Assembly (NCBI GenBank): GCA_003116995.1
Contig: BDSL01000034.1
Location: 1 to 64,000, forward strand
Source: Yamagishiella unicocca
Taxonomy: Eukaryota; Chlorophyta; Chlorophyceae; Chlamydomonadales; Volvocaceae
Direction: 5' to 3'
DNA: 64,000 nt
Below are positions 1-10,698 of this stretch, one piece after another. The notes under the pieces are model-generated. The model had not been told where the DNA came from. It ran no database searches and saw only the letters and a program-made list of their open reading frames with translations. Every line of letters begins with the position of its first letter. Positions within the stretch are counted from its first letter, which is position 1. The position numbers and the translations under genes were made by a program.

Positions 1-989
1 CTTGTGCTGATGCATTGTGGTGTTACTACGACATGCACAGGGACTTTGCCAAATGTCACCAAACTTTTACTACGGGCTTTTCAAGATATGTCGAAATTGT
101 GTTTTGCGCATCCATGTTGTGGCTCGACCACTGGCTGACCAAACACACGGATACTCTTTATCCTATCGAAACCTGCGCAACCACCCGAGTGATATTTTTG
201 CCATCACACGACCTATCCCGCCAACTCACCTTGAAACAAAGTTCTAGGCACGCTATGCGACTGCGTGACAAGTCTATTGGCACACCGGTGCTGTTTCTAC
301 CAGCACCGCACCTTATAAGCATAGCACCCCATTCCACACCCCGCGAAGGAAGGTGGTCATCCGTTGCCATCCATACATGCCTCATGGCTCGTATCCCAAC
401 CCTCAGGCCGCACGCGCTTCCTATGCCATCATCGACAAACAGCCCTCCCCCCATCCACTCAAAAATCACTCACAGACAAACAGGCCTCACACGCCCACCA
501 CAACACTCTCGCGCAACACTCTCTCCCGTGTCAGCACTTCGCTCGGCCGCATTGGCCTGGACTATGCTGTGGGGCACGTGCAGGCATCTAGTTGGTTAAG
601 TAGGTAGGTTGGTTGGGAATGAGGCCACCCCAAAAGAATGAATATACATCTGGTGCAAATACAGAGCTCTAGCAGCTGCAGCCATCTAACTCGCCAAAAG
701 GAGGAACCCACACAAGCACAGTCCGCGGCCACCGCCTCCATAAATACCGAAGCCGCACCTAGGCCGCAAGAAAACGCACCACCTGCAAATGCCCTCCATT
801 CCAACGCGGCGAAACCCTAGAATGCACCCTATCCCATCTCCCACGCCAACCAACTTCGACGCAGCTACCAGGACGTCTGCCGAACCTCCTCCCGTCCTCC
901 AGCAAGAGCACTGCGCACCTCCACCGGCCGCCTTCAGCTCCACTCCACAGTAGATAGGGCCTCAAAACCCAAGGCAGCCGCCGCTCCAC
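1..989. other. Left-edge region with no recognised gene
   Basis: This stretch lies downstream of the carrier gene on the minus strand and probably holds its 3' UTR. Short ORFs on both strands overlap one another, contain no family motif and read like chance frames. I see no RNA gene, and no TGTAA-type poly(A) motif on the minus strand. Confidence 0.4.
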
Positions 990-2948
990 TTACACCAGCA
1001 GCTTAAGCACCTCATAGCTGGCCACTACCACCGCGCACGCCGGCGCGGTGCGCACCGCCCGTGGGCCCCACCCGCGAAACAGCCCCGCCGGGCCCTCCTC
1101 CCGCAGCACCCGCCGCGCCACCTCCATGCCCGTGGTGCGGGTGCGCACATCGCCCACCTGCAGCCGCGTCTTGACCACATCAAACGGGGTGGTCACCACC
1201 GCCGCCACCGCGCCCGCCGAGCTGCCCGCGATGAGGTTGGCGGCCAGCACCGCCCGACCCGACGGATTCCCCGCGGTGCCAGCGCCCTCCCCGCCGCCGA
1301 GCTGCCTCGACTGCTCCTCCCAGCGCGCCAGCAAGCCGCCCCGCACCCGCTCCAACAAGCCCCAGTAGATAGCGGAGAAGGGCACGTCGCGCGCCAGCGT
1401 CGCAGCTACACCCGTCCACAGCCGCGGCATCGCGCGCAGCGCTCCCGCCAGTCCCAGCGGCCCCGCAGGTCCTGATGAACCCACCGCGGCTGCCGCCGCC
1501 GCCGCGCCTCGGCCGCCAGCGGCGCTGCCGGCGCCAGCTGTTCCCGTCCCACTGCTGGCGGCTGCCGCCGCCGCGGTGTCCCGCAACGTGTCCCTCACGG
1601 CGCCCCACGCTGTCCGTGCGCCGCCTGTGCTGCCCTGCTGGCGGGTGCGCACCAGCTCCAGCGGGCCCACCAGCAGCACTGCGAGGGTGCGCGCAGAGGA
1701 GCCCGCAATCATGGGCGCGTAGCCCCCCAGCACGGGCGTCGACTGCTGCAGCAGGTGGTCGTACAGCGGCATATAAACGGCGACCATGGGGATGCTGGCG
1801 AGGATGGCGGTGTCTGTGCCCCGCCAGAGCGCTGGGAGGCCCTCCTGCGGGGGGGGAGGGCGGGACGGGCACAAGGGCAGGCAGGCGTTGTTGCGTTGTG
1901 GCCGGGCAATTAGCATGGGGGTTATAAGAAGAACCGGTTAGGATCAGCATGGGGGGACGGACGGACCGCGACGGCATGCCTCCGCCGTGAACCTCCGAAG
2001 CAAAGCGCAAGACGCGGGAGAACAGGCGTGTCAGGACAAAGATAGTGAAGAATCCGTCACTCGATCTACTTCCGTCCCAAGGGGCCTAATGGAATGTTCG
2101 GAGATCTTCCGAAGCAAAGCGCGTAAGACGCGGGTCGCCAGGCCCTTGCCTTTCACTGGCCCACTCCACAGCACTGTCCAGACCCGGCAGTAGCCCTCCT
2201 GCCGAGCCCTGCTTCAGCCAAGGCCTCGTACCTTTTGGACAATGTCCCGCAGCACGCCCCTGGCTGTGACGGGCCGGTAGGGACGGGCGTTGTGGCAGCT
2301 CTCCGCAGAGCCCAGGCTGCCCGGCCCCAGGTCGGCAACCTTCAACGCACAAGCGCACGACGACATAGGGAGCTGACCCAGCAGCGACCGTTGCAGGAAG
2401 CCGCCAGGCTGCGCTGCAGAGCTAATGCCGCCCGTGCAGCCGCCGACGGGGCTAGCGGGCAGCTTGGACTGGCAATCTGCCAAGGACGCCGGCCGCGCCC
2501 ATCGGACGGGGTATCTGCCCGGGATGCTGCCAGTGGGCACGGTAACGCACGCGCACGTTGAGTTGTAATGCAAGTTGGGCACATTTACCAGGTGTAGGAT
2601 ACATGGCAGAAGTAGGATACATGGAAAGAAACAGCAGGTGCAGCGATGACCCTTTTATGACCCTTTCATGACACCCATTTCCCGCCGACTCGTTCACTCC
2701 GCTTACCGTGTTAGGAGACAGCTGGGAAGGGGTCGATCTGTTACCACTGAAGCTGATTGTATACGGGTCTGCGCGCAACAACAGCATACGTAAGCGTCGG
2801 CCGCCGTGTTAACAGTCACGACCACACATGAGCGCACCTTGACGACATCTAGGGGGTTCACGAGCAGCGCGGACACAATAGAGGCGCCTGCCGCAGCCAC
2901 TATGCGGTGGCGTAGCTCTGGTTGGCGACCCTCACCAGCTGCGGGCAT
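990..2948 (-). CDS. Mitochondrial carrier, SLC25A39/40 (MTM1) type
   Basis: Four exons: 2838-2948, 2707-2768, 2232-2526 and 990-1844. They join in frame to about 440 aa; the exon 3 acceptor could instead be at 2514. The three carrier repeats carry the signatures PLDVVKTRIQ, PLELVRTRQQ and PFDVVKTRLQ. The loop after repeat 1 is long and cysteine-bearing, ending in RPVTARGVLRDIVQK and EGLPALWRGT, the SLC25A39/40 layout. Known members import glutathione into the mitochondrial matrix and sit in the inner membrane with six helices. A Gly/Ala-rich insert in the matrix loop before the last repeat (about 1400-1600) makes the protein longer than the usual 350 aa. The start is the only in-frame ATG just before repeat 1. 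It is divergent from the scramblase gene, 368 bp away. The family call is firm; the substrate is inferred. Confidence 0.88.
1845..2231 (-). repeat. Carrier intron 3 with a short direct repeat and a family C-like motif
   Basis: The intron contains two copies of a roughly 40 bp sequence, at about 1990-2030 and 2105-2145, sharing CGAAGCAAAGCGC and AGACGCGGG. Near the acceptor (1918-1938) it has GTTATAAGAAGAACCGGTTA, which resembles the family C intronic repeats elsewhere in the window. Confidence 0.5.
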
Positions 2949-3316
2949 TTCTAGGCCCAGCCACTAGGGCCTACACAGTTCAGGATGAAGTGGCCGCATG
3001 GCGTATAATGTATCCTGCCTTTACAGCAGAAATATGCAGTTCTTAACGCATATATTGGCAATTATGACTTCGTATATGAGGGCCGTGCATCATGCATCGT
3101 CATCGTAATGCACCCTCCCTCATCTACCTTTTGGCCCCGAAGGACAACACCTGTAAACTTTGGATGTCCTGTTTATTGTGAAGTTGTTACAGTGATCCTC
3201 TTGCTCCCACAGCTCGAGCTGACGGTGCCGACAGCAGAAGCAACACCTGTAGGCCGTCGCGGCGCTACCGGCCGCGACGGCAATAGTAAGCAAGCTCTTA
3301 ACAACATCAACACTAG
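2949..3316. promoter_or_regulatory. Divergent promoter region, carrier/scramblase
   Basis: These 368 bp separate two divergent start codons. The region is less GC-rich than the flanking genes, as expected of a shared upstream region. No specific motif was identified; this is an inference from gene orientation. Confidence 0.4.
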
Positions 3317-6300
3317 ATGCACCGCTTTCAAGCTCTGCTGCGCAGGGCATGCTTGCAGCTCGGCGCAGCTGGCAGGCATGTCGCAGCACCTGCAGGGAGC
3401 CACGCCGCGCTTACGGCCCACACCGGCGCAGCGTACCTGCCGCATCGGATCCTTCCAAACGCAGCCGCGCTGCTCAGTACCTTGGCGCCGGCGCAGTCCC
3501 CCTTGCTAGCCGCTCGCGACGCCGCCGGCTTGCCACCTGTCGCGGTCGCTTCCCGGTCGCTACACGGCACAGCCGCGGCCTCTTCAGATGAAAAGACAGC
3601 TGCGGTAAGACGGCTGCAGGCCGCCCGGCTGCGGCGGGAGCGGCTGGCGGAGGCCCCACGGGAGCGGACATCTACTGGGTCGCCGCTGGAGGATGCGCCC
3701 GGCCTCGCAGCGTCCGACCCACATCAGTTGCCGCAGCAGGAGGGTGCGGTAGTTCCGGTCGCCACAACGGCGGTCACCCCGGTGGAGAGCAGGGCGTCGG
3801 AAGCGCAGGTGCGCGGGGACAGGGACGGAGCGGTGGCGGGAGAGGGTTGGGACGTGCGTGGTACGCGGCGCTGGCGACGCCGGGTAGATCCCAGCCCCTG
3901 CAGTCCACCCCTGCCTGCCTGCCTGCCTGCTGCACCTGCAACCCCACCGCTCCCGCCCGTACCTACACCCCCTCCCCCCAAACACACAGGTGGCTGCTGC
4001 CATCGACCATCCGGCACTCATCGTGACAAGACCCATCGAGTGGTACGGCACATCCGCCGCGACAGCTGGGGCGCGGGTTGGGAGCGGACGTCGGGGGATG
4101 AAGGGTCCTGAGCGGGGGCGTTAGGGTTACCGCAACAGTGATGTCGGAGCCAGGTTTCGGGCGGCGTTCCTGGGATAGGCGGAGGCCCTCGGCTGCGTAA
4201 GGCCCTGGTTGCTTGGTGGCCGGTTGCAGCGGGGGTGTCGATTCCTTGGTTGTCAGACCTGCCCCAGGCGGGCTGGCGCACGGTGCGGGCGCGGAGGGAA
4301 CAGCGCCCCCACTTTCCGACTCCCACCTGGTGCGGTCTCCTGGCCTCGTAGCGGGGTTGGCCGTCCTGCTGTTTGCGACTTGCCGCGATGTGGCCTGACC
4401 CACATGGTGCCCCCCCCCCCCCGCCCTCCGGCCCACCATCCATTGCGGCCGCATCACGCAGGGGAACTGTCATCTTCGGGTATGAGCAGGTGGGCGACAA
4501 GGGCCTGGGGGGTATGAGCAGCTGGGCGACAGGGGGGCCGGAACCCCAGGTTGCAACCGCCAGCTCCTCAGGCTCGGCACCCGCGCCTCAGGCATCCACT
4601 GCCGTACCGTTATGATGACTCATGAACCACACCCCGACCAGGTACCAGCGTATCAGTGACCTGACGCCCCCCGAACCCCAACCCCTAGGCCAACAAGTAC
4701 CAGGTGTACGACGAGACTGGTACGATTGTGGCGCTGGTTGCGGAGGACTCAGGCGGCCTGGGCAAGGAGATTGGCCGCCAGCTGCTGCGCACCCGCCGCT
4801 CCTTCACCGCCACCGTGTTCAGCGCCGACGGTGCGGAAGGGGAGGGGAGGGTACGAGAGGAAACCCGTGGGTCGGCGGAAGGGGAGGGGAGGCACCGGGC
4901 TGGGCTGGGCGGGGCTGGACTGGCGCAGGCCGAGGGAGGGAACCGGTGATTTACGCCCGGTACACCCACAAACCCACTCCACGAACAAGCCCGCAAGGCT
5001 GCCCTCAAACCCTCAAACTCACCTGCCCTGCCCCCACCCACTGCCCCGCCCCCACGCCCGGGCTTCCCTCCCCTTCCTGTCCCTGGCTATGTACAAACAC
5101 ACACGCACACGGCCACACAGGCTCGCAGGTGCTGTTCCGGCTGCGGCGCCCAGCCTACTTGATCTCCTCCACCATGTTTGTGGAGGACGGCGCGGGGGGA
5201 GCGATAGGCGAGATCCATCAGCGCTGGCACATGCTCAAGCGCAACTACGACCTGTACATGGGCAAGAGCCAGTTCGCGGCCATCTCGGGTGCGGAGGGGG
5301 GGTATAAATATATTCGCGAATCCACGGCCGACAAGCCGGTTGGGGGGGTAGACCATTGCACAAAAAACCCCATTTACTCGACGTGGGAAGTATAGTTGGC
5401 GCATGCACTTCGGACGCCTGGGGATTTGGGGAGCAACCGCTGGAGACGAGGTAGGAGAGGGGGCGGGCCTGGGGTTTGCGTTGGAGGGGGCCACCTGGGT
5501 TGCGGTGCGCTTGGGTGGAGCTGTGGTGGTGGGGCGTGGAGATCGGAAACGTTACGTCGCAATGGACAATGGGAGTAGGTGGGACACCGACACAGCGCAC
5601 CTACTCTACGCGCGGGTACTTTACCAGGTCGATGTGGGTGAGGAGGACGTACCCGCTGGAGGGGCGGCGTCGCGCAAGTGGCGGACGACGTCGTCCCTTC
5701 TGGTACCCTCTGCCCGCCCCAGCAGAACCGAGGGGGCAGCGAGGGTGGCATAAGAGCCGTTTGCGCGACACGGATAGGATAGCTGGCGCATTGAGGGGTT
5801 AGCGGGGGTTGCAAGGAAAACCCGTGTACGAAAGAAAACCGTTTAGGACAGACGGGGGGTGCAAAAACGACCCGGTGAGGTGGTGGTCAGCAGGAGGGTG
5901 GTGGTCAGCAGCGTGCAAAGCCATGATGCGCCCACGCACTCCGCTCTGTAGCCGAGAGGTGGGGGGGGCCTGGCAGCTGTCGCCGCACCTATTGTATGGC
6001 CGTCCACGCCAGCGCTCCATCGTGACCGGTTCCACCTCCCTCGCCGCTTCCCCCCCCCCCGCTCATTGGCCTCATCAGGCAACTTCCTGGCCTGGGAGTT
6101 TGAGCTCAAGGACAACACCGGCGGCACCCTGGCCCTCGTGGACCGCAACTTCCAGGGCTTTGCCAAGGAGCTGTTCACGGACGCTGGCAAGTACGTCATC
6201 CATTTCGGCTACACGGGCGACCAGCTGCAGCAGCAGCAGCAACAGGCAGCTATAGGGGCTGATCAGCCGGCACAGCTGCTGCCGCAGCAGCAGCAGCAGG

Positions 6301-7348
6301 AGGCGGCAGCCGCCGCTGCGCAGCCTGGGCAGCAGTCACAGCAGCCTGGGCAGCAGCCTGGGGGGCAGCAGCAGGAGGCGCAGGTTGCGCCCGGTACGCC
6401 GGCGGGTCCCGCTGCAGCGTCGGCGGTGGGTGATGGTGGTGTGCCGGTGCCGCCGATCACCCCGATGGCGGCGGCTCGCACGGACGTGGCGGTGATCCCC
6501 GTGGCGGGTGGGAACCAGCTGGTAAGGGGGAGGATATGAGGGGAAACCCGTAGGACGGCACTGAACAGTAAAACCGATCCGGAAACGTTCGGTACAATCC
6601 TTTGAGAAATGAGATTGAATGCTGGAGGGCGTGGCTTCCCCTAGGCTAGCAACCCCATCCATCGCTAGCAACCTCCCTCCCCACCTGAACTGACCTTGTG
6701 GCCAGACAGCAACTAGCACCACCAGCAACCCCTCTTCCGGCCACATGGTCGCCACAGTCCGCCAAGGCCCCGTACCCACTCCCTCCCACCCTTCGCCCCA
6801 CGCGCCACGTGCACCCCATCCAACGTTGGCGTCCAACCCTACCCACCCACCAGATGGTCGCCCGGCCTCTGGGGCTGTCCGAGCGGATGGTGGCGTTGGC
6901 GTGTGCGCTCACGATCGACTACGACTTCTTCTCGCAGCACTCCCACTCGGGGGGCGGGCTCGTATCGCCGCTGCTGATGCCGATGCCCATGCCGGGCGGC
7001 GGCGGCGGAGGGCAGGAGGCGGGGGCGGGGGCGGGGGGCCCCGAGGGCGGCCTGCCGGGCGCAGGGGCTGCAGGGGCGGCGGCGGGCACGGTTGGGGAGG
7101 TGCCGCTGGATGGTGATGGAGGCTTCGGAGGGGAGGGCGCGGCGCCGCAGAATGGTGGGGATGCGGGAGGCCCTGTAGATGGGTTTGACCCGGGGCGGTC
7201 TTGGGACCAGCAGGGGGGAGGTGAGGGGGGCGATGGGGAGATGAAGTGGGACCTGGGCGGGTCGGGCGAGGGCGGTGGCGAGGAGGGCGGCGGCGGTGTT
7301 GTGACTGGGCTGCTGGGGACGCTTTGGGGTCTGTTTGGTGGCGACTAG
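3317..7348 (+). CDS. Phospholipid scramblase family protein, Aim25/PLSCR type
   Basis: Exons 3317-3808, 3990-4042, 4462-4489, 4689-4830, 5121-5288, 6079-6521 and 6854-7348 join in frame to about 606 aa. The first 40 residues (MHRFQALLRRACLQLGAAGR and on) are Arg/Leu/Ala-rich without acidic residues, like a mitochondrial presequence. The core follows the scramblase order: ALIVTRPIEWGTVIFGYEQ, NKYQVYDETG, QVLFRLRRPAYLISSTMFVE, GEIHQRWHMLKRNYDLYMG, FLAWEFELKD, then RMVALACALTIDYDFFSQHS. The last block is the hydrophobic C-terminal helix typical of the family. A Gln/Ala/Pro-rich insert of about 100 residues (around 6225-6420) splits the beta-barrel end from that helix, and the tail is Gly/Glu-rich. 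Family members move phospholipids between bilayer leaflets or act as membrane-linked regulators; yeast Aim25 is mitochondrial. The activity here is not shown. Confidence 0.85.
4849..4876 (+). repeat. Family A intronic repeat, head only
   Basis: TACGAGAGGAAACCCGTGGG lies 20 bp inside scramblase intron 4, after the donor at 4831. It matches the head of the longer family A copies at 6533, 12236 and 15646. Confidence 0.6.
5298..5425 (+). repeat. Family D intronic repeat
   Basis: It begins 10 bp after the donor at 5289 with ATTCGCGAATCCACGGCCGA, which is nearly repeated at about 37420 in an ABC1K intron. It ends with TATAGTTGGCGCATGCACTT, which resembles about 62745-62775 in a JmjC-gene intron. 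Confidence 0.6.
5743..5797 (+). repeat. Family C intronic repeat
   Basis: GAGGGTGGCATAAGAGCCGT, then GCGCGACACGG and AGCTGGCGCATTG. It aligns along its length with 50466-50520 in the ILP1-like gene at roughly 80 percent by eye. Confidence 0.65.
5813..5862 (+). repeat. Family B intronic repeat
   Basis: GCAAGGAAAACCCGTGTACG, then AAAACCGTTTAGGACAGACG. It matches, in opposite orientation, copies at about 49595-49645, 20063-20112 and 15236-15278. Confidence 0.65.
6533..6600 (+). repeat. Family A intronic repeat
   Basis: GATATGAGGGGAAACCCGTA, then CGGCACTGAA and GGAAACGTTCGGTAC. It starts 12 bp inside scramblase intron 6 (donor at 6522). It has the same block order as 12236-12300 and 15646-15710. 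Confidence 0.7.
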
Positions 7349-7359
7349 TTGGTACACGA

Positions 7360-7760
7360 TCATGGATGGGATCTTGGAGGAGTGATGGATTGCGGTGGCT
7401 GACGTCGGGAAGGTGACTCTGTTCGCGCTCTCTGAATCTGAGCCAGAAGGCTGCCCAGCTTCACCTGATACCACGTAGTCATCACCCTTTGCATATCCTG
7501 TCCTATAGGAAGATCTACAGCCCGTCTGAGAGGCTCGTACACAGGACACTCCGTAAGGACATGAAACTCGTCCTCTACCATACCCCCCCTACAACGCCCT
7601 ACACACTCGGGCAAAGCGTGGCCTACGCGGCCGACGTGCAAAACGACATACGTCGAGATCCCAACAGCCGAGACGAAAACGCATCAGCGCCGTGTGGTGC
7701 TTCCGAGGCATACACGCGCGAAGGTGATCTAGCTTTTCCTTATGCACGTCGGGGGCATAT
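7360..7760 (-). pseudogene. Degenerate LINE-type retrotransposon C-terminus
   Basis: Two overlapping minus-strand frames join into one protein tail. The upstream frame reads HHTALMRFRLGCWDLDVCRF. After a frameshift near 7590-7620, the next frame reads GGMVEDEFHVLTECPVYEPL. The Arg-rich spacer, the EDE-x-H-x4-CP motif and the leucine-rich end match the region after reverse transcriptase in LINE-like elements. No reverse transcriptase core or target-site duplication was recognised nearby, so this is a short broken remnant lying in the 3' flank of the scramblase gene. Confidence 0.55.
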
Positions 7761-8254
7761 GCAACACCCATCCAATTCCAGTAGCGACATACCGTTACCG
7801 CTTTACATTGTGGCGGGTCTTTGCTGATACGAGGTCTGGTGCACCGCGGACAATAACAACTGCTCAGAAGGAAAACTTCTTGCTGTCTGTTAAGTCCAAA
7901 ACCGAGAGCACTTTTCAGTGGGGCCTTCCAAGCGCGCCAAAGCATAGCAAGGCCTCCTTGAAACGAGGAACATATGGTGATGCTAACGAAAAACTGAAAG
8001 GCCACGTCTCCAGAAAGATTGAAGTGGGCGGGCGTGCCAAAGCCGAAGGCAGCCAAACACGAGGACACGGAGAAGGCAGCACGCACAACTCAAAGCACGG
8101 GGAGGAGCACAATAGGGCAAAATAGGGCCCTCGACGTGAGTTCGGATTCTCTCTACCCTTCACCCGCAGCATACCGTTAGCATTTTGCCCGAGCATAGGT
8201 ATGAAGGCATACTTAACCCCGTAAACACCAATATCTTAACGTCCGTCAAGGCAT

Positions 8255-9448
8255 ATGGCAAGCTTTTGTTATGCTGTGCGCCGCTGTGCTGGTGGGGACA
8301 CCACGCGCCTGGACGCAGAGGCCTTGCTGAAGGAGTATCAACGAATTGCTGCAACAGAGCGCGTAGCAGTACAGTATGGGACCTCGCGAACCATTCAATT
8401 ACTCCACCGTTGCTCTTGGACCTGTTCGCGAGGATCAACGGAAGCGGCTGCGAGCTGAAAAGTAGGTATTGCACTTTGCTTTTGAATTGTCGAGGACGCG
8501 TCGCCAAAACCGAGTACCTGCTGTAGGCAACCTGGCGATCGACCTGGACGCGAATCGCCTTGATAGCGCGACGGCAGAATACTTCGAGGCCGTGCTTGAC
8601 GTTCTTGCCAAGCCGGACTTTTCGCGCTTGAGCGTCCGCTTCGGGTTCGAGATTTTCGTTCCCTACTTGAAACAAGCCATGGAACGAGCTCATATGCAGC
8701 ACCTTTACGGGGAGCGAATCAGTGTGAACACCCCGTGGTCAGACCCCTTGGGCCTGAAGGCTTTCGCCCGGGAGCAGCGCCAGGCCAACGATCTGTCGGA
8801 ACAGCGCCTAACTGAGCTGCGCCAGGCCAACGACCTGTCGGAACAGCGCCTAACTGAGCTGCGCCGCTGCAACGACCAGGCAGAGCGACGGCTAACCACC
8901 GTGGAGGCCAAGAAGGACCCTACCGAGCAGCTGCGTCAGATGAAGGGCTACCGCGACACGGATGACCGGCTAATCGAGGAGGGTGTGGCGCACGCGGTGG
9001 CCGAGCTGCTGGAGGACGGGGAGGTCATCATCCCTTCCCGGTACACTTACCAGAGCACTTCGTGCGACTTGGACGGCCTGGTCGTAGGCCAGTGGGAGGG
9101 GCGCAAGGTCGTCGTGCTGGTGGAGGCGAAGCACAACATGGACACACAGTGGAGGCAGGCGCAAAAGGAACTCTTCTTGTCGCTCGATCACTGGGAGGAA
9201 TTCAAACGATGAGCGCAGAGGAGCGGTATTCGGATGAGAACGTATATGCGGATTATCAGGCACTGCACGTGGCCGAGTATGGCGAGTGGCCCGTCATGCT
9301 TGCGTTCGGCGGTAGAAAGTTTTCGGGCGCCGTGGTAGAGAAGCAGTTTGGTAAGGTTAAGAAGCCGTGGTTCCACGTGGTCGCCAATAGCATGGGGAAG
9401 TTCACAGCATGCTTTCCACGGCCGGGCGGAGTAGAGGAAGGGGCGTAG
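8255..9448 (+). pseudogene. PD-(D/E)XK nuclease-like ORF, apparently frameshifted
   Basis: The main reading frame covers 8527-9212, probably after a 66-bp intron at 8461-8526. It encodes two exact copies plus a worn third copy of a 14-residue unit containing QANDLSEQRLTELR (42 bp repeat, coiled-coil-like). Then comes a compact domain with CDLDGLVVGQ and VVVLVEAKHNM. The spacing D-x(about 12)-ExK fits the PD-(D/E)XK nuclease core. At 9209-9212 the stop overlaps an ATG (ATGA), and the -1 frame continues for 80 codons (EERYSDENVYADYQALHVAE and on to PWFHVVANSMGKF), which looks like the natural continuation. The 5' part also changes frame: 8255-8377 reads as coding in one frame and 8390-8460 in another. 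No clear full-length start was found. I favour a decayed member of a repeated gene family; a sequencing indel or termination-reinitiation is possible. Confidence 0.5.
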
Positions 9449-9762
9449 CAGCCGTGGGCGCATCAGTTTGTGCGTCTGTCACACCAACGGGGTCAGCGTC
9501 CCGTAACTCAGCAGACAAACGGACGAAATTTCTGGCGTATGCAGGTATCAGTCTGTGCAACTTTTTGTGCAGTGGGGGTTGACGTCTGCTAACCTAGCAG
9601 ACAAATGGACGGTTCCTGACCTAGTCCGGTAGCCGTGGGGGCGTGTGTGCTTGCGTGGAACAGGTTTTTGTTATGTGGCACCGTCGGTGATCAGTGACCC
9701 GTAACATAGGAGGCAAACGGACGATGATTTCGAGATAGTCAGGTAGCCGCGGAGGCGTGTAT
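9446..9762. repeat. Three worn tandem copies of a 110-150 bp unit
   Basis: Each copy contains a GTAGCCGYGGGGGCGTGT-like block, a GCAGACAAACGGACG-like block and a CCCGTAACNYAGNAG-like block. The copies are diverged and of unequal length. They directly follow the PD-(D/E)XK-like ORF and end at the hairpin at 9763. Confidence 0.55.
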
Positions 9763-9811
9763 GCTTGCGCGCATCAGTTTGTGCTTAGCACGCAAACTGA
9801 TGCGCGCAAGC
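9763..9811. repeat. Perfect 19-bp inverted repeat (hairpin)
   Basis: The arm GCTTGCGCGCATCAGTTTG (9763-9781) is matched exactly by its reverse complement at 9793-9811 across an 11-base loop. The CGCATCAGTTTGTG part of the arm also occurs at 9459-9472, at the start of the tandem array, so the hairpin may be a terminal structure of the same element. Confidence 0.8.
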
Positions 9812-10062
9812 CGACACCAGCTCGGACGCTACCCGTCCATTCCAAAGTTTGTTGGGAGACCGTTGCCGTGTGCGCACGGCCCATCTGAACTCGGGCGAGA
9901 TTTAGGCGACGAGCAGCAGCTGGTCGTACGCAGTAGTACTGCGCGGTCAATTATGTAATGTGGCAAGGCTCCAATTATAATCTGCAAGTAGCTCGAAAAG
10001 TTTACTGATGTACATAAAAATCCTTAATGTGTTCCTTACAAAATTAGGCTTATTTGCGAGGA

Positions 10063-10698
10063 ATGAGGGCCTTCACGACCCGAAGCGTCGGCGTACTGCA
10101 AGCAGCACCTCCACGATGCCAATTATGTCACAATTATGCTCCCAAGAATAGGTTATTTAAGAGGCCTCTCGGCTCGCCCCTCTATGTGTCGGCGCCTGAT
10201 GCGCCGCAAGCGGACCCAACGTCAGGCCAGCCAAGCGACAACGAGACACGAGTGCACTTGACTAGCGATGAAGCCAGAAGGCGCAATGAAGAGACCCTCG
10301 CACGTGTCCTCGGCGACTTTGCGGTTGCAAAAGCAACCGGCAAGTTAGCCATCGCGGAAGAGGAAGATGAGGACGAAATCGAGGGCGAGGAGGGCGAGGA
10401 CTGGGTGTGGTGGCGTGCAGACAACGCAACAAGCCCCACCCAAACGGCCCCGTCTGCCAAAATCACCCCGACAACTAGCTCGGCGCCCACCTCCGACTCC
10501 GCACCTCAGCCGCAGACCCAACAGCCTGAGCCAGCAGCCCCAGCCAGGCTACCAGCAAGGGCCCCTCTGCTGCGACCCTTGGGCGCAGGCACGCTGCCTC
10601 CTGGGGAGGGCGGCGGCTCCGCGAGCAGCCAGTTCCGGCGCAAAGGCCCCATGCTTCGGACCGCGCCGCCTCGGACCGCGCCGCCGGCTGCGGACTAG
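10063..10698 (+). CDS. Unassigned 211-aa acidic protein
   Basis: This is a single open frame from ATG 10063 to the stop at 10698. I do not recognise the family. The first 45 residues (MRAFTTRSVGVLQAAPPRCQ and on) are basic and hydroxylated, like an organelle presequence, and include a CQLC pair. The middle has an Arg/Glu-rich helix (LTSDEARRRNEETLARVLG), followed by an acidic run (EEEDEDEIEGEEGED) and WVWW. The C-terminal third is Pro/Ala/Gln-rich low complexity. A TGTAA motif lies at 11336-11340, about 640 bp downstream. It could be one exon of a larger gene or a lineage-specific protein. Confidence 0.45.
   Translation: MRAFTTRSVGVLQAAPPRCQLCHNYAPKNRLFKRPLGSPLYVSAPDAPQADPTSGQPSDNETRVHLTSDEARRRNEETLARVLGDFAVAKATGKLAIAEEEDEDEIEGEEGEDWVWWRADNATSPTQTAPSAKITPTTSSAPTSDSAPQPQTQQPEPAAPARLPARAPLLRPLGAGTLPPGEGGGSASSQFRRKGPMLRTAPPRTAPPAAD

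Noticed and set aside
15..599. 194-codon plus-strand frame at the left edge
   Set aside because: No recognisable domain, overlapping frames on both strands, and a non-biased composition.
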